In this document: positions 24,271 to 37,000 of the stretch, piece after piece | Layout of the letters: each line of letters opens with the position of its first letter | How positions within the stretch are numbered: the stretch's first letter is position 1 | NCBI RefSeq assembly: GCF_037975245.1 | Contig: NC_092583.1 | Span: 10,766,264 to 10,830,263 of the forward strand | Direction: 5' to 3' | Origin: Apostichopus japonicus | Lineage: Eukaryota > Echinodermata > Holothuroidea > Aspidochirotida > Stichopodidae | Length of the DNA: 64,000 nucleotides | Translations under genes and position numbers: made by a program | Notes under the pieces: model-generated | What the model was told of the DNA's origin: nothing | Seen by the model: only the letters and a program-made list of their open reading frames with translations | Database searches by the model: none

Positions 24271-24330
24271 ATATATGAAAAAAAACTCGATGGACTTGTG
24301 AAAAAGTGGAAAACGGCGACAAACGCAAAA

Positions 24331-25860
24331 TGCTGTTTTAAATTCTAACATACTTCTAGTTTTCCAAGAGAAGAGAAGACATGCGTCAGTGTGGACATTT
24401 GATGACGTAATTAAATCTCCATATCCTCTCCACCATATGCTGTAACTCCATTCACTTACTGACACTATCCATAACCACTCACGCATCGATTCTCGTTATA
24501 GAATAACTATATTTACCATGACAACATATGTACCTCTAAATTAATTATCACTGAGGTAACTCCATAAATACTGTTGGATCAGTGCTCTTTCTTTCAAGAT
24601 TTCTGGTTTTATGATGGGTGGTGTTTGTACTTATGTGACACCCACAGTTACACCGTGGAAACGTGAAAGTACCGTCTTTCTACCACTACCTCGAACTTTC
24701 TACAGTGTTACGTATCCTCTTTCAAACTATACCTATGTCACAATGTGAAATCTCAAAACCGAGGCAGCCAAACTCATCAAGATTCAATTTCCTTGTAATT
24801 ACTCCATCAAGTAAAATTCGATAAAAAAGGTTTTTTTCTCAAAATATATATTTTTTTTCGGGTATGACTTATTGATAAGCACGTCATTCTGACATAAGTG
24901 GTTCCTTCTTTATAATTGGCAGAAGAAATATCCATGAAGTGATACAAGCAAAATATGCTTAACTGAATAAACAAATTTGAAATTCTCAGCGTAAACTCGA
25001 GTGAGCTAAAAACACGCATGATGATTTAAACCTAACTACATAACTAACAGTCCCCTAAGTAAGAAATGTAAACAAATATCGACGCATAGTATATGAAAAC
25101 AGCGATGGTGATTAAAGCAAAGTGAAGGATTTAAAGAGGACAATGGCAAATGTTGTTACAATGTCACTTTTATATATAGAGACCAGAAGTTTCCCAGTAA
25201 CCTCCCAACTTGTTTTGTGTAAATCTCGGGCAAGCATTCTTCGATGAACTGAGTGGTGTATAGTAACTCTAGCGGGATCAAAACAGGTTGTCTTCAAGGA
25301 ACATGTACTTGCATAATTCATCTACCAGGATTCAGCCTTGTACAGGAAAAAGAAGAATAAAAATCATGCAAACAGATTGCTTTGGTATTAGGCCTAGTCA
25401 TTTACATTATTATTGTTTTATTTTCTTGTTGAGGGCAGGGTAATGAACAAATGAACATTTTCAGAATTTGTTTTAATATTACCATAATTTTTAAATATGT
25501 TGATGTATAAGAGTAGAATTATAATATAACGGAAAATGTTTAATAATAAAATACAGCTTTTCTCCTCTAAACATTAAAACATATTCAAGCAGAATGCGAG
25601 GATATAAGGCCTAATCTTTTAACAGGTTTTTTTTGTGTGTGGGTGGGGTGGATAATCATCACTTTTAGATATTTGGATATTTAAGAGTGGAAATCATAAT
25701 TAAAAATATTTAATACTTACCATCAATTATACGTAGCATAATAAGTAGATAATTCGTTATTATGACATTTTAGCATGAACATGACATTTCAGTTGCTCGT
25801 TAGATAGGTAAATATATGTATATGTGTGTTTGTGGTTCTTTTTTTTATGTACCTATAGTT
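24331..25860. other. No certain gene; weak candidate terminal exon at 25112-25321 (-)
   Basis: Mostly unannotatable AT-rich DNA. On the - strand a frame from 25321 (after a TAG acceptor-like site) to a stop at 25112 contains SLKTTCFDPARVTIHH, which loosely fits the pattern of the D exons of the death-fold/LRR gene (hydrophobic-x-x-x-C, then V-x-I-H). Phase would also suit. The match is weak, so it is not called as an exon. Confidence 0.2.
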
Positions 25861-28800
25861 ACCGAGTGCTTGAGTGGATTGTATAGATATATGATTGATT
25901 ACTATCACTTTACCCTTCTCATTGGATGGTGAGAAGTTTGTGTTCATTTCGTCAATTAAACCAATATGTAAACGAGTGTTTAGTTATGTTTGTTTTCTAC
26001 ATGACTTTAAATCTCTCACTGTTAGGTATGTAATATAACTTACTAATATTTCATCACTTTAACACGTTGACTGTTACTAGTACACTTTACACTATACCCA
26101 ATTAATGGCTTGTAACATACATTTACTACATTGGAACTTGAATCGGGCTAGTGGAATGAGTTACATTTTGCTGTTCAATATGTTTATAAATTTGTTATCA
26201 ACCCAATCCATTTATTGCATCTTTAGCAACGATTGCTTATTACATCACTTTAAACCATTTCAGTGGTAATTAGTATTTGTTAAAGTTCATTTTATCAACC
26301 CTCTGCCCTATTTTTTTTCTTTCTATATTGATTACAACATTAATTTTATCAATTCAGGGCAAATTTTGATATATCACTCTCATCCAAGAAGTGTATGTTT
26401 AGTAATATTTGTTGACTGTATCACTTTAATCCACCCATTGTATGTTTGCTAATTTTGTTTGACTACATCACTCTAATCCACCCATTGCATTTTTAGTACT
26501 ATTTGTTGACTACATCCTTTCAATCCACCCATTGTATGTTAGTAATATCTGTTAGCTACATCAGTCTAATCCACCCACTAGTTGTATAGTACTATGTGTT
26601 GACTACATCACTCTAATCCACCCATTGTATGTTTAGTACTATTTGTTGACCACATCCCTTCAATCCACCCATTGTATGTTAGTAATATCTGTTAGCTACA
26701 TCAGTCTAATCCACCCACTAGTTGTATAGTACTATGTGTTGACTACATCACTCTAATCCACCCATTGTATGTTTAGTACTATTTGTTGACCACATCCCTT
26801 CAATCCACCCATTGTATGTTAGTAATATCTGTTAGCTACATCAGTCTAATCCACCCACTAGTTGTATAGTACTATGTGTTGACTACATCACTCTAATCCA
26901 CCCATTGTATGTTTAGTACTATTTGTTGACCACATCCCTTCAATCCACCCATTGTATGTTAGTAATATCTGTTAGCTACATCAGTCTAATCCACCCACTA
27001 GTTGTATAGTACTATTTGTTGACTACATCACTCTAATCCACCCATTGTATGTTTGCTAATTTTGTTTGACTTCATCACTCTAATCCACCCGCATTGCATG
27101 TTTAGTACTATTTGTTGACCACATCCCTTCAATCCACCCATTGTATATTAGTAATATCTGTTAGCTACATCAGTCTAATCCACCCACTAGTTGTATAGTA
27201 CTATTTGTTGACTACATCACTCTACTCCACCCATTGTATGTTTTCTAATTTTGTTTGACTTCATCACTCTAATCCACCCGCATTGCATGTTTAGTACTAT
27301 TTGTTGACCACATCCCTTCAATCCACCCATTGTATGTTAGTAATATCTGTTAGCTACATCACTCTAATCCACCCACTAGTTGTATAGTACTATTTGTTGA
27401 CTACATCACTCTAATCCACCCATTGTATGTTTAGTACTATTTGTTGACCACATCCCTTCAATCCACCCATTGTATGTTAGTAATATCTGTTAGCTACATC
27501 AGTCTAATCCACCCACTAGTTGTATAGTACTATGTGTTGACTACATCACTCTAATCCACCCATTGTATGTTTAGTACTATTTGTTGACCACATCCCTTCA
27601 ATCCACCCATTGTATGTTAGTAATATCTGTTAGCTACATCAGTCTAATCCACCCACTAGTTGTATAGTACTATGTGTTGACTACATCACTCTAATCCACC
27701 CATTGTATGTTTGCTAATTTTGTTTGACTTCATCACTCTAATCCACCCGCATTGCATGTTTAGTACTATTTGTTGACCACATCCCTTCAATCCACCCATT
27801 GTATGTTAGTAATATCTGTTAGCTACATCAGTCTAATCCACCCACTAGTTGTATAGTACTATGTGTTGACTACATCACTCTACTCCACCCATTGTATGTT
27901 TGCTAATTTTGTTTGACTTCATCACTCTAATCCACCCGCATTGCATGTTTAGTACTATTTGTTGACCACATCCCTTCAATCCACCCATTGTATGTTAGTA
28001 ATATCTGTTAGCTACATCAGTCTAATCCACCCACTAGTTGTATAGTACTATTTGTTGACTACATCACTTGCATTCACTCAGTGTATGGTTAGTACTATTT
28101 GTTGACTACATCACTCTAATCCACCCATTGCATGTATAGTACTATTTGTTGACTACATCCTTTCCATCCACCCATAGTATGTTAGTAATATCTGTTAGCT
28201 TCATCACTCTAATCCACCCACTAGTTGTATAGTACTATGTGTTGACTACATCACTCTACTCCACCCATTGTATGTTTTCTAATTTTGTTTGACTTCATCA
28301 CTCTAATCCACCCGCATTGCATGTTTAGTACTATTTGTTGACCACATCCCTTCAATCCACCCATTGTATGTTAGTAATATCTGTTAGCTACATCACTCTA
28401 ATCCACCCACTAGTTGTATAGTACTATGTGTTGACTACATCACTCTAATCCACCCATTGTATGTTTAGTACTATTTGTTGACCACATCCCTTCAATCCAC
28501 CCATTGTATGTTAGTAATATCTGTTAGCTACATCAGTCTAATCCACCCACTAGTTGTATAGTACTATGTGTTGACTACATCACTCTAATCCACCCATTGT
28601 ATGTTTAGTACTATTTGTTGACCACATCCCTTCAATCCACCCATTGTATGTTAGTAATATCTGTTAGCTACATCAGTCTAATCCACCCACTAGTTGTATA
28701 GTACTATGTGTTGACTACATCACTCTAATCCACCCATTGTATGTTTGCTAATTTTGTTTGACTTCATCACTCTAATCCACCCGCATTGCATGTTTAGTAC

Positions 28801-30080
28801 TATTTGTTGACTTCATCACTCTAATCCACCCATTGTATGTTAGTAATATCTGTTAGCTACATCAGTCTAATCCACCCACTAGTTGTATAGTACTATGTGT
28901 TGACTACATCACTCTACTCCACCCATTGTATGTTTGCTAATTTTGTTTGACTTCATCACTCTAATCCACCCGCATTGCATGTTTAGTACTATTTGTTGAC
29001 CACATCCCTTCAATCCACCCATTGTATGTTAGTAATATCTGTTAGCTACATCAGTCTAATCCACCCACTAGTTGTATAGTACTATTTGTTGACTACATCA
29101 CTTGCATTCACTCAGTGTATGGTTAGTACTATTTGTTGACTACATCACTCTAATCCACCCATTGCATGTATAGTACTATTTGTTGACTACATCCTTTCCA
29201 TCCACCCATAGTATGTTAGTAATATCTGTTAGCTTCATCACTCTAATCCACCCACTAGTTGTATAGTACTATGTGTTGACTACATCACTTTAATCCGCCT
29301 TTTAAGTGTTTAGTAAATTTGTTGACCTCAACACTTTAATCCACTCATTGATAGTTTAGTAATATTTGTTGACTAAACCAATTGGATCCACTAAGTGTGT
29401 TAATTAATATTTGTTGACTACATCACTTTAATCCACCTTTTGAGTGTTTAGTATTATTTGTTGACTACATCACTTTAATCCACCTTTTAAGTGTTTAGTA
29501 AATTTGTTGACCTCAACACTTTAATCCACTCATTGATTTTTTAGTAATATTTGTTGACTACATCAATTGGATACACTAAGTGTATGTCAAGTAATATTTG
29601 TTAACTACATCCCTTTAATCCACTCATTGATTGTTTTTCGTAATATTTGTTGACTACATATACTTTAATCCACTCATTGATTGTTTAGTAATGTTTGTTA
29701 ACTACATCACTTTGATCCACTAAGTATATTTGGTTAGTAATATTTGATGACTCTATCACTTTATTCCATTCATTGCCTGTTAAAGTACTACGTGCTTACT
29801 GTATAACAATTTCATCCACTCATTTGTATTTTTAGTAATATTTGCTCACTACATCACTTAAGTGTCACTTCAATTCACAGGTTGCATGTTTAGTAATATC
29901 AGTTGTTGACTTCGTCGATTTTTATCCAATCATGGGATGATTAGTAATATATGCACTACATTACATTAATCCAATCATGGCATGTTTAGTATTATATGTT
30001 TAATACCTCACTTAAATCCATTAATTACACTAATCGCTGCATCCTTATTTTTCTCATTACATCACATGCATCCATTAACC
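25861..30080 (+). repeat. Satellite array, about 47-bp monomers, degenerate edges
   Basis: Monomers centred on TTGACTACATCACT, AATCCACCCATTGTATG and TTAGTACTAT repeat through about 4.2 kb. Monomers at 25.9-26.4 kb and 29.3-30.1 kb are diverged (for example ATCACTTTAATCCACTCATT), while the middle is highly uniform. It has no coding frame. Confidence 0.9.
26390..29290 (+). repeat. Homogenised satellite core with higher-order repeats
   Basis: The marker GACCACATCCCTTCAATCC recurs at 26648, 26788 and 26928, i.e. every 140 bases (three monomers). Elsewhere the spacing is about 188, where a fourth monomer (GCTAATTTTGTTTGAC...) is added. A rare variant, CATTCACTCAGTGTATGG, appears at 28071 and 29105, revealing a still larger duplication of about 1034 bases. 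Confidence 0.85.
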
Positions 30081-30526
30081 AATATGTCAGTATGTATGAT
30101 AACCAAGAAATTACTCCATAAACAGTTATCGATATTACAGTTAAAGTCAGCCATCGGATGACGTCATATTATTACTTAATTTTTTACTATTCCTGTTTTT
30201 TTTGGCTTAGAGTGAAGTTTTGCTTTATTTTGACTAAGCCATTGTATATCAGTTTTAATTACTACATATTTCTCCATTCACCATGTAATCCTGTACAGAA
30301 TGGTTTGTCCAAAATTATTTTGTTTTTATGAAATTTTAATTTCGCAATGCATGATATGAATCTCTCGCCCGAATGGTGATTGTACACTTTACTTTGTCAT
30401 AAATTGAGAAAAAAAGGTTTGAGGACGCCATCGTGAACTAATCATGTTACTGTGTTTCTATAGCAACAACTGATACTCTTTAACACGGCTAATACAGAAA
30501 GATAACAGGAATGGCACGGTACTTAC

Positions 30527-30597
30527 CTCCCAACCACCAGTCTCAAAGTTCAGCAGATATTGTTCATCCCACTTTACATTATCAGGTTTCCAGAAGA
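30527..30597 (-). CDS. Death-fold/LRR gene: cassette exon C3
   Basis: 71 bases, phase 1 to 0, CAG acceptor and GTAAGT donor. It encodes [20 protein letters not shown] then GWE, matching the C-exon pattern (hydrophobic pair, then G-x-W). No certain D3 or stop exon was found to the left, where satellite and LINE DNA lie. Confidence 0.65.
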
Positions 30598-30912
30598 CTG
30601 AAAACAACAAAACAAAGCCGTGTGTTAATGACACAGTATACTGAGTATATTGCATTATTGTGTGAAAAAAAGTTAAAAACAAAACTCTTTGTTTTACTGG
30701 AATGAAGGAGGGGGGTGGGTGGGTGGGTGGGCGAAGAGCAATACGTTTCACCCCAGTGGGGTACATACAATTTGTTTTTTACTTACTATACATAGTGAGT
30801 GGTGTACATCGTTCTTCGGAAATCGAAAAATTACAGACCCCAGTAACTATAAATTAATTTCGAAAGCAACTTTTTAAAAATGGGTTGCACGGGGATAAAA
30901 ATGGGTTGCACG

Positions 30913-31001
<89 letters not shown>

Positions 31002-34000
31002 GGGCGTAAATGTGTGTGCGATAAGTAAAGCTGTTATTGGTTGGACTGCATGTATGCTCGGAAACTGTAATCAGGAGAATCACAAACTCAAAAGCTTTTC
31101 GAAATTACGAAAATATTTTCGAACTGTGAGGAAAGTTTGTCGTAATTTCATCATTTCATAATTATGTGTTTTATAAGAACTACTTCTATACGTGATAAAG
31201 GATGTTACGTATATTGAGTAAGATATTTTACTGAACTAATACTGGAATGATCATCCTTAGATGATCATCCTTAGATGATCATCCTTAGATGATCATCCTT
31301 AACTTGACTGCAATTTATTTTTTGTTTATTTGAGTTGTCTGACATAATATCCGATATTAAATTCTCTTATTTTTTAAATCAAGTTGATTCTCTCCCTTGT
31401 AGTGCAGTCACATACCATACGTTACGTGTGTACTTTGTAGACTTCTAGCAAGAAAGCCCACTGTAATTAAAAATTAGCAATTTAAAAAGGTTGATTAATG
31501 TGAAATATACTGCACCTTCAACACCTCGAGATTTCAAAGCAGATAAAGATGGGTCGATCGGAATAGATGAGGGCAGCAGACACTGACTTATACTGAAACG
31601 ACAGAAAAGACAGACAATCTTTAAAACAATGTGAGATTATTTTGCAGCGTCTTTTATAAACACAATCAAAATTATATTGAAAAGCCAAAATAGTAGTTAT
31701 AATTATTATAAATAAATGAAACGCAGGTCAATGGCCATAAGTCAATGGAAACTTTAAATAGGTCATTTAAATAACTCATGATAAGGGTGAATTTCAAATC
31801 TACTGGAGCGGACGTCGGATGAAGCTTAAAATAGTCACGATTAATTATTTGCAATAAAAAATGATATTAAAAAGAACTTTATAAAAAAATGCAATAACAA
31901 TTAATACTTTGTCATGACAACATAATCATTTCTAACACAAACTAATGTTCTTGATAACAAATTGATAAGTTGTATTCGCACGAACCTAATAGGCGTTCAT
32001 ACATGTGATATTTATTTCCACCATTAATATCAAATTGGCGTTGTTTAGTTTAATATTGTAAATATAATTAAAAAAAAAAACAGTCAAATAAATTCAAGCG
32101 AAGTCAAAAAGCCAGTCATTGTAGGCCTATATGCAATTCAAAGTGACATGTATTTGTTTTACGAAATGTCAAATCACAACTAAAATGAAAGTGGCTCGAG
32201 TCATATTTCAGTCCGAGGACCAGTTCAAATGCTGTTACCAGAGCACCCCTCCCCACCCCACCCTCTACACACACAATATAATGGGTAGACATGATAACTT
32301 TTGAATAATGCTGGGTAATATATACCGTAACGCCAACAACGTCCGCGATGTGAAACCGTATAAGCTTACATTACCTAGATCAATTAAGACAAAACATTAA
32401 AGAAAAGATTGATCGCAGGGGCGGACCCCCTAGATCTAGACATCTACTCAAACATATTTTAATGATTTGTTTCTGTTTTCGGGATTAATGACTTCGTTAG
32501 TAAATATTTACCTTGCATTATAAACAATAAAGCTGTGTTGACATTCTAGTTAAGTTGTTTGATATATGAGGTTTTTCATGTCTTGAATGGCAAGTTTTAT
32601 CTCTTTTTAAATGCGATATCGAGATATATAGTACGGCAAGCCACGCCCATTTTCGAATTTCTAATTTAGCAAATATATTCACATTCAGCGATCACCTATA
32701 ACAGGGTGAATGTTTCAATTATGTCTGGTTGTGTTTCATAATCGTCGGTTAAAATGTTTCGGCAAACGATTATTGGTATCAAAGTTCCCTACTATAATAC
32801 CTAATTACATATGTATTGTAATATCACATCAAAACTGTTAAAAGAATACATTTATCCACGAACGGCTGATCTTAATAATCAGTTTGCGCCTTTCTTCATG
32901 TCCAAACTAACAATTTTCATCTGGCCTTCTTCACAGTCTAATCGCAGATTGGATTAAATATTTAAAATTAACGTTGGAACTTGATGGCGTAAAGTTTGCT
33001 ATATATAACGCGACACTTTTCTTCACAAACACACACTTACATCATTTATCTATATAATTAGAATTAGCCAATGCATATTCAATTCGACGAATGAAACGAA
33101 AAGTAACGTTTTCTTTTTCATAAATTAATTACGTTAAGACTTTATCTACTGTACTATCGTATGTAGTAGGCCTTTCTTTAAAGCGGTAAATATCTATTTC
33201 TAGTTGCACACAAATAAAAACGTGTCAATAACACTTTTAACTCAGTGTATATAGTGACCGCATACTGCATTAGGTCTCTTCGCAGGGGCTATATAAATGT
33301 ATGACATCAAAAGAACGAGTCTGCCAAACCTAACGTTTGACACAAAAAACATGAAATAGAACTGATGAGAAATGTATCGAGATTGTCTTCGCTGTTTCAA
33401 ATCACGAAATCATAGAAAATTGATTTGATATTGATTTGCAGTTGGAGGGTCTGGCCGTGAAAACACATTTATTAACGAATTGAGATTCAAACAGGTCTTA
33501 ATGATGAAGTAGTGATTGTTTTTCCTTTGTTGTGGACACGGCGCTTGAGTCCGTTGGGGTGGGAGGGACGTTAATTGTTACTATGTGTTGGTAAAGATTT
33601 ATTTCCTTCTTGAATAAATTACTTATTTTCCCCATATAAAGACACTACGGGACTTAACTGATGTTTTTTTTAAGACTCCCGTCCCCCACCCCCTTCCCCC
33701 CCGAGCCATATTTGAGATAGTTTTCAAATAGAGAAAAACATTTTGATTTGCACCTATGTTTTGTGAGATTTTCTTAATTATCTTTTTCATAACATTTTTA
33801 TTCTTCTGATATAATTACATGTTATTTAAGAGTCGTCTCCATTGCTCTTCAATATATCTCGTTTGAGCGGGTTTATGTTGTTTCCATTATTTTTTTAGTA
33901 TTTCCAATTGTAAATAGATTCTTTTTTCTTCAATTAATCCTTAGTTTTATACCCTTTCATTCGTATTTCTGTACAAATAAACTAATTAATCTCATAAATC

Positions 34001-37000
34001 TGACCTTCAGTTGTAATTGTTTTCTTCATTCCTATCTGTTATATATTATAAGAGATTATCTTTGTTTTATTTATTATTATCTCATCGCTCCCAAACGGAG
34101 ATAAGATATTGTAGGTCCTTTGCCAGATGGGCCATAGGCAGCTATGTCAGTTGTCATAGCAACGTTTGGTATTAGTTAATTTTCCTGAGTTGATTCTCTT
34201 ATGTCACCCATGGTAGGGTACCCTGGGGTAACCGGAAGTCCATGGCTGAGAGAGGGAATCGAAACGTGTTGGTGTGTGTGTTATTTTATGAGTTTGTCTA
34301 ATTTTGAGTCAAAACCACCTCCCAAACGACCGATTTCCTTCAAGCTTGATGGGCAGGTACCGCAGGGTAAACAGTTCTGCCTTTCGGACCCCCCGGAACC
34401 AAAAGTCAAAGGTGTTGTTGTACTATAACTTCAAAGGAGACATTGAATTGACGTAAAACCTTCAAAGGTAAAACAGAAATGTCGTATAGTACTTTCGTCC
34501 GCTTGCGAGATTGCGTAGCTAATAATACATTTGTTCATTTGAAATCTTTGTTTGCTAGCGACTAGAAATGCACGAAGAGACGGACAAAAATAGTATTGCA
34601 GGAGACCTTGCTGAGTGTGGGTGTTCTGGGGGTTAGGTTGTGTGTGTGTGTGGGGGGGGGGAGGGTGTGTGTGGGTGTGGGTGTGGGTGGACAAGGGGTG
34701 TTGGTTGTTAACAAGATTCGTTTCCAGGTGTTATAAACAGATTAACGAAATAGGGTAAGTGGTCTAGCATAGTTTGGTATAGGGGAGGGGGAAGGAGAAG
34801 GGTCGATTAGGGAAAGCTTAGGATAGTATAGTTAATAGATGAGGCCAATTACGATATGTTTAATTTATATCACTGTCTTGTTTATACTTTAAAATAAACG
34901 TGCATTAATTATCAGATAATTTATAAACTAATTAAAGTAAATTTCCTCCTGATAAAGAAGAAAATATTGAGCTTTAGTATAACAAAGATGACTTTTTTTT
35001 CGTTCTTGCCCTTTTCCTTTAAATAATTTCTGTTAATTTAATTCATCAAAGTTTGTGTTTATTTATTTTAGGTAGATTTTGGTAAAACGACTTTTTCATA
35101 CCCTAAGATGATAACTTAAATATTTATTCCTCATATCTTGGTCTAATTACACCCTACATTTGTGTTATTGTTTCAATGAGATAAATCATTATCTTACATG
35201 TAAGCCAGGGAATCCTTACTCCTAATTTCAATACATTTCATTTTTTGATGAATCTATTATTAAAGTTTTTTTTCTGTCTCATTTTGTCTCTATTTTACTC
35301 TCCCATTAATCATATTCCTCACCTGATGACTGTTCCTTCATATAGTTTATTTCTTTCATTCAATTTCTTCTTCAATTGTTTTGTTTTACTTCTACAATTA
35401 TCTAGACCTATCAATAAACCTACAGTAATTATTAAATATAACCATATTGATAATTCCTTTCTTTTTTACATCATTAATATATACTTATATTATTTACATA
35501 TTTGTTAATTATACTTACCTCAATTTCTTGAATCTTTGAGAGTGTTGTACATAGTTTAATATCCCATTAACTTCATGTTTATTCATTTCTCTCCCTTTCC
35601 CTGTCTGTATTTGCATCCTCTCTATTGATGTTATGATTGGTAGAGAGAGACCAGAGAAGAGGATAATGTTCCCATCTTCATCAATCTTACTAAAGGTCCC
35701 GACTAGATTAACTTGGAATATGGGAATCTGAAGAAAGGAAAATAATAAATAGAATTAATATCATCATGTTTTTTTACAGAATAAATTACTTAGAAAATAA
35801 TAACATTATAATTAATTTAGGAATATTAAACTTTAAAGTTGTTTTCATTTCATATTAATCAAATAATAGTTGTTTATTTTAATCATTATATTGCTATAGT
35901 GTTGTTAATTATTTAATTATTAGTGGTTTGAAATTGTTAAAATTGGATGATTTTATCTGTAAAGTTTGTTTAACCTTCGCTTTATATTTGTTTTATTGCA
36001 AGATTTTAAAGGGTAAACAAGAGGGTTAGGTTTATTAAAGAGATCAGTAATTGTTATTTATGTCGACTGAATTACAGTTGTGTAAGAGGGGTGAGGTATG
36101 GACGGTACAAGGGATGTCAGGGGTGTAGGGAGAGGTGTGTTATGGTAAAGGATCGGTGTGTTAAGGTTAAGTGATATTTGGTCGAGGTATTAAAAGGGTG
36201 TCTTAGTGTGGGAGAGGGCGTAGATATGGTTTACCTTCGTGAAAGTTATGTTGTTATTGTCAAACGTGTGCAAGGGTTGTGAGAGAAATCGACTGATAGG
36301 TGTCGTACTGTTTAGGGATGGGTGTGGTAAGGGTAAGGAGGGTGCTTTAGGGTGGGGGAGCATGCAGACCGCTGATAAATATTTAAAGTAATTTGTGTTT
36401 GAAGGGTGATGAGAGGGGTGGTATGAGCCGGAACTAATATGTATTATTTCATTTTGGTAATTTGTGATGGGAAGATCAGGTTAAGGTGGGGTTGGTTTTT
36501 CAGTGAACTTTTAATTCCAAAATATTATATTTAGGTATCAGTTTGTTTTAAGTTAAGATAAGTTAGGAACTATTGCTGGATTGAAACCTTGAAAAAGAAT
36601 TTAACAATGATAATGTATTTATTAATTATCCTACACATGATATCGAGTGGTTAATTCTGTATTTATATTTATTGTTTGTATTTACGATTCTGTCTAATCT
36701 TGAGCTTACAAATATATATCAATTTGAACCTGAATTTCCTTGTACTATTTTAAATAATTTAATATTTAATCACTAAAGCGGTACAATCTTTTATTAGGAC
36801 ATTCGACGATTTTATATGATTTAAAATTGAATTAATTGAAGTATTTACTCAATATATCCCTTATGTTTTACTTACGTCATGATTGGATGCTTCTACCAGA
36901 AACTCTATGACTGACCTCTGTACATATTCACTGGTGGCTCTGTGGATGGCCAAACCACCTGAACACACCACTGTTATAGAGTCGATGTCATCGGGCTATT

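Larger units (their letters stand above)
21941..24330 (-). mobile_element. Non-LTR retrotransposon, CR1/jockey-like, 5'-truncated
   Basis: The - strand encodes the linker before RT and a reverse transcriptase, but no endonuclease domain, so the 5' end is lost near 24260-24330. The 3' end carries an (AAAT)n-type tail (21941-21971 on the + strand reads TTTA repeats), as is usual for CR1/L2-like lineages. The residues SGFRKGHSCETALLKIIDDW are typical of these LINEs. The clade assignment is by eye only. No target-site duplication was identified. Confidence 0.85.
30598..35518 (-). other. Intron region between A3 and C3; B3 not located
   Basis: About 4.9 kb of AT-rich DNA. It contains a TA dinucleotide array, a palindromic 14-base tandem repeat (31247-31301) and a G/T-rich tract near 34636-34700. 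A possible degenerate B exon begins after an acceptor at 34460-34461, but it hits a stop. Nothing else is recognised. Confidence 0.5.

Noticed and set aside
26390-29290. Regular repeats that could suggest a CRISPR array
   Set aside because: There are no unique spacers; the monomers are contiguous satellite units in a eukaryotic genome.
34400-34460. Possible missing cassette exon B3 on the - strand
   Set aside because: The acceptor resembles that of B2 and the first residues fit an LRR strand, but a stop follows after about a dozen codons and no donor fits the phase.
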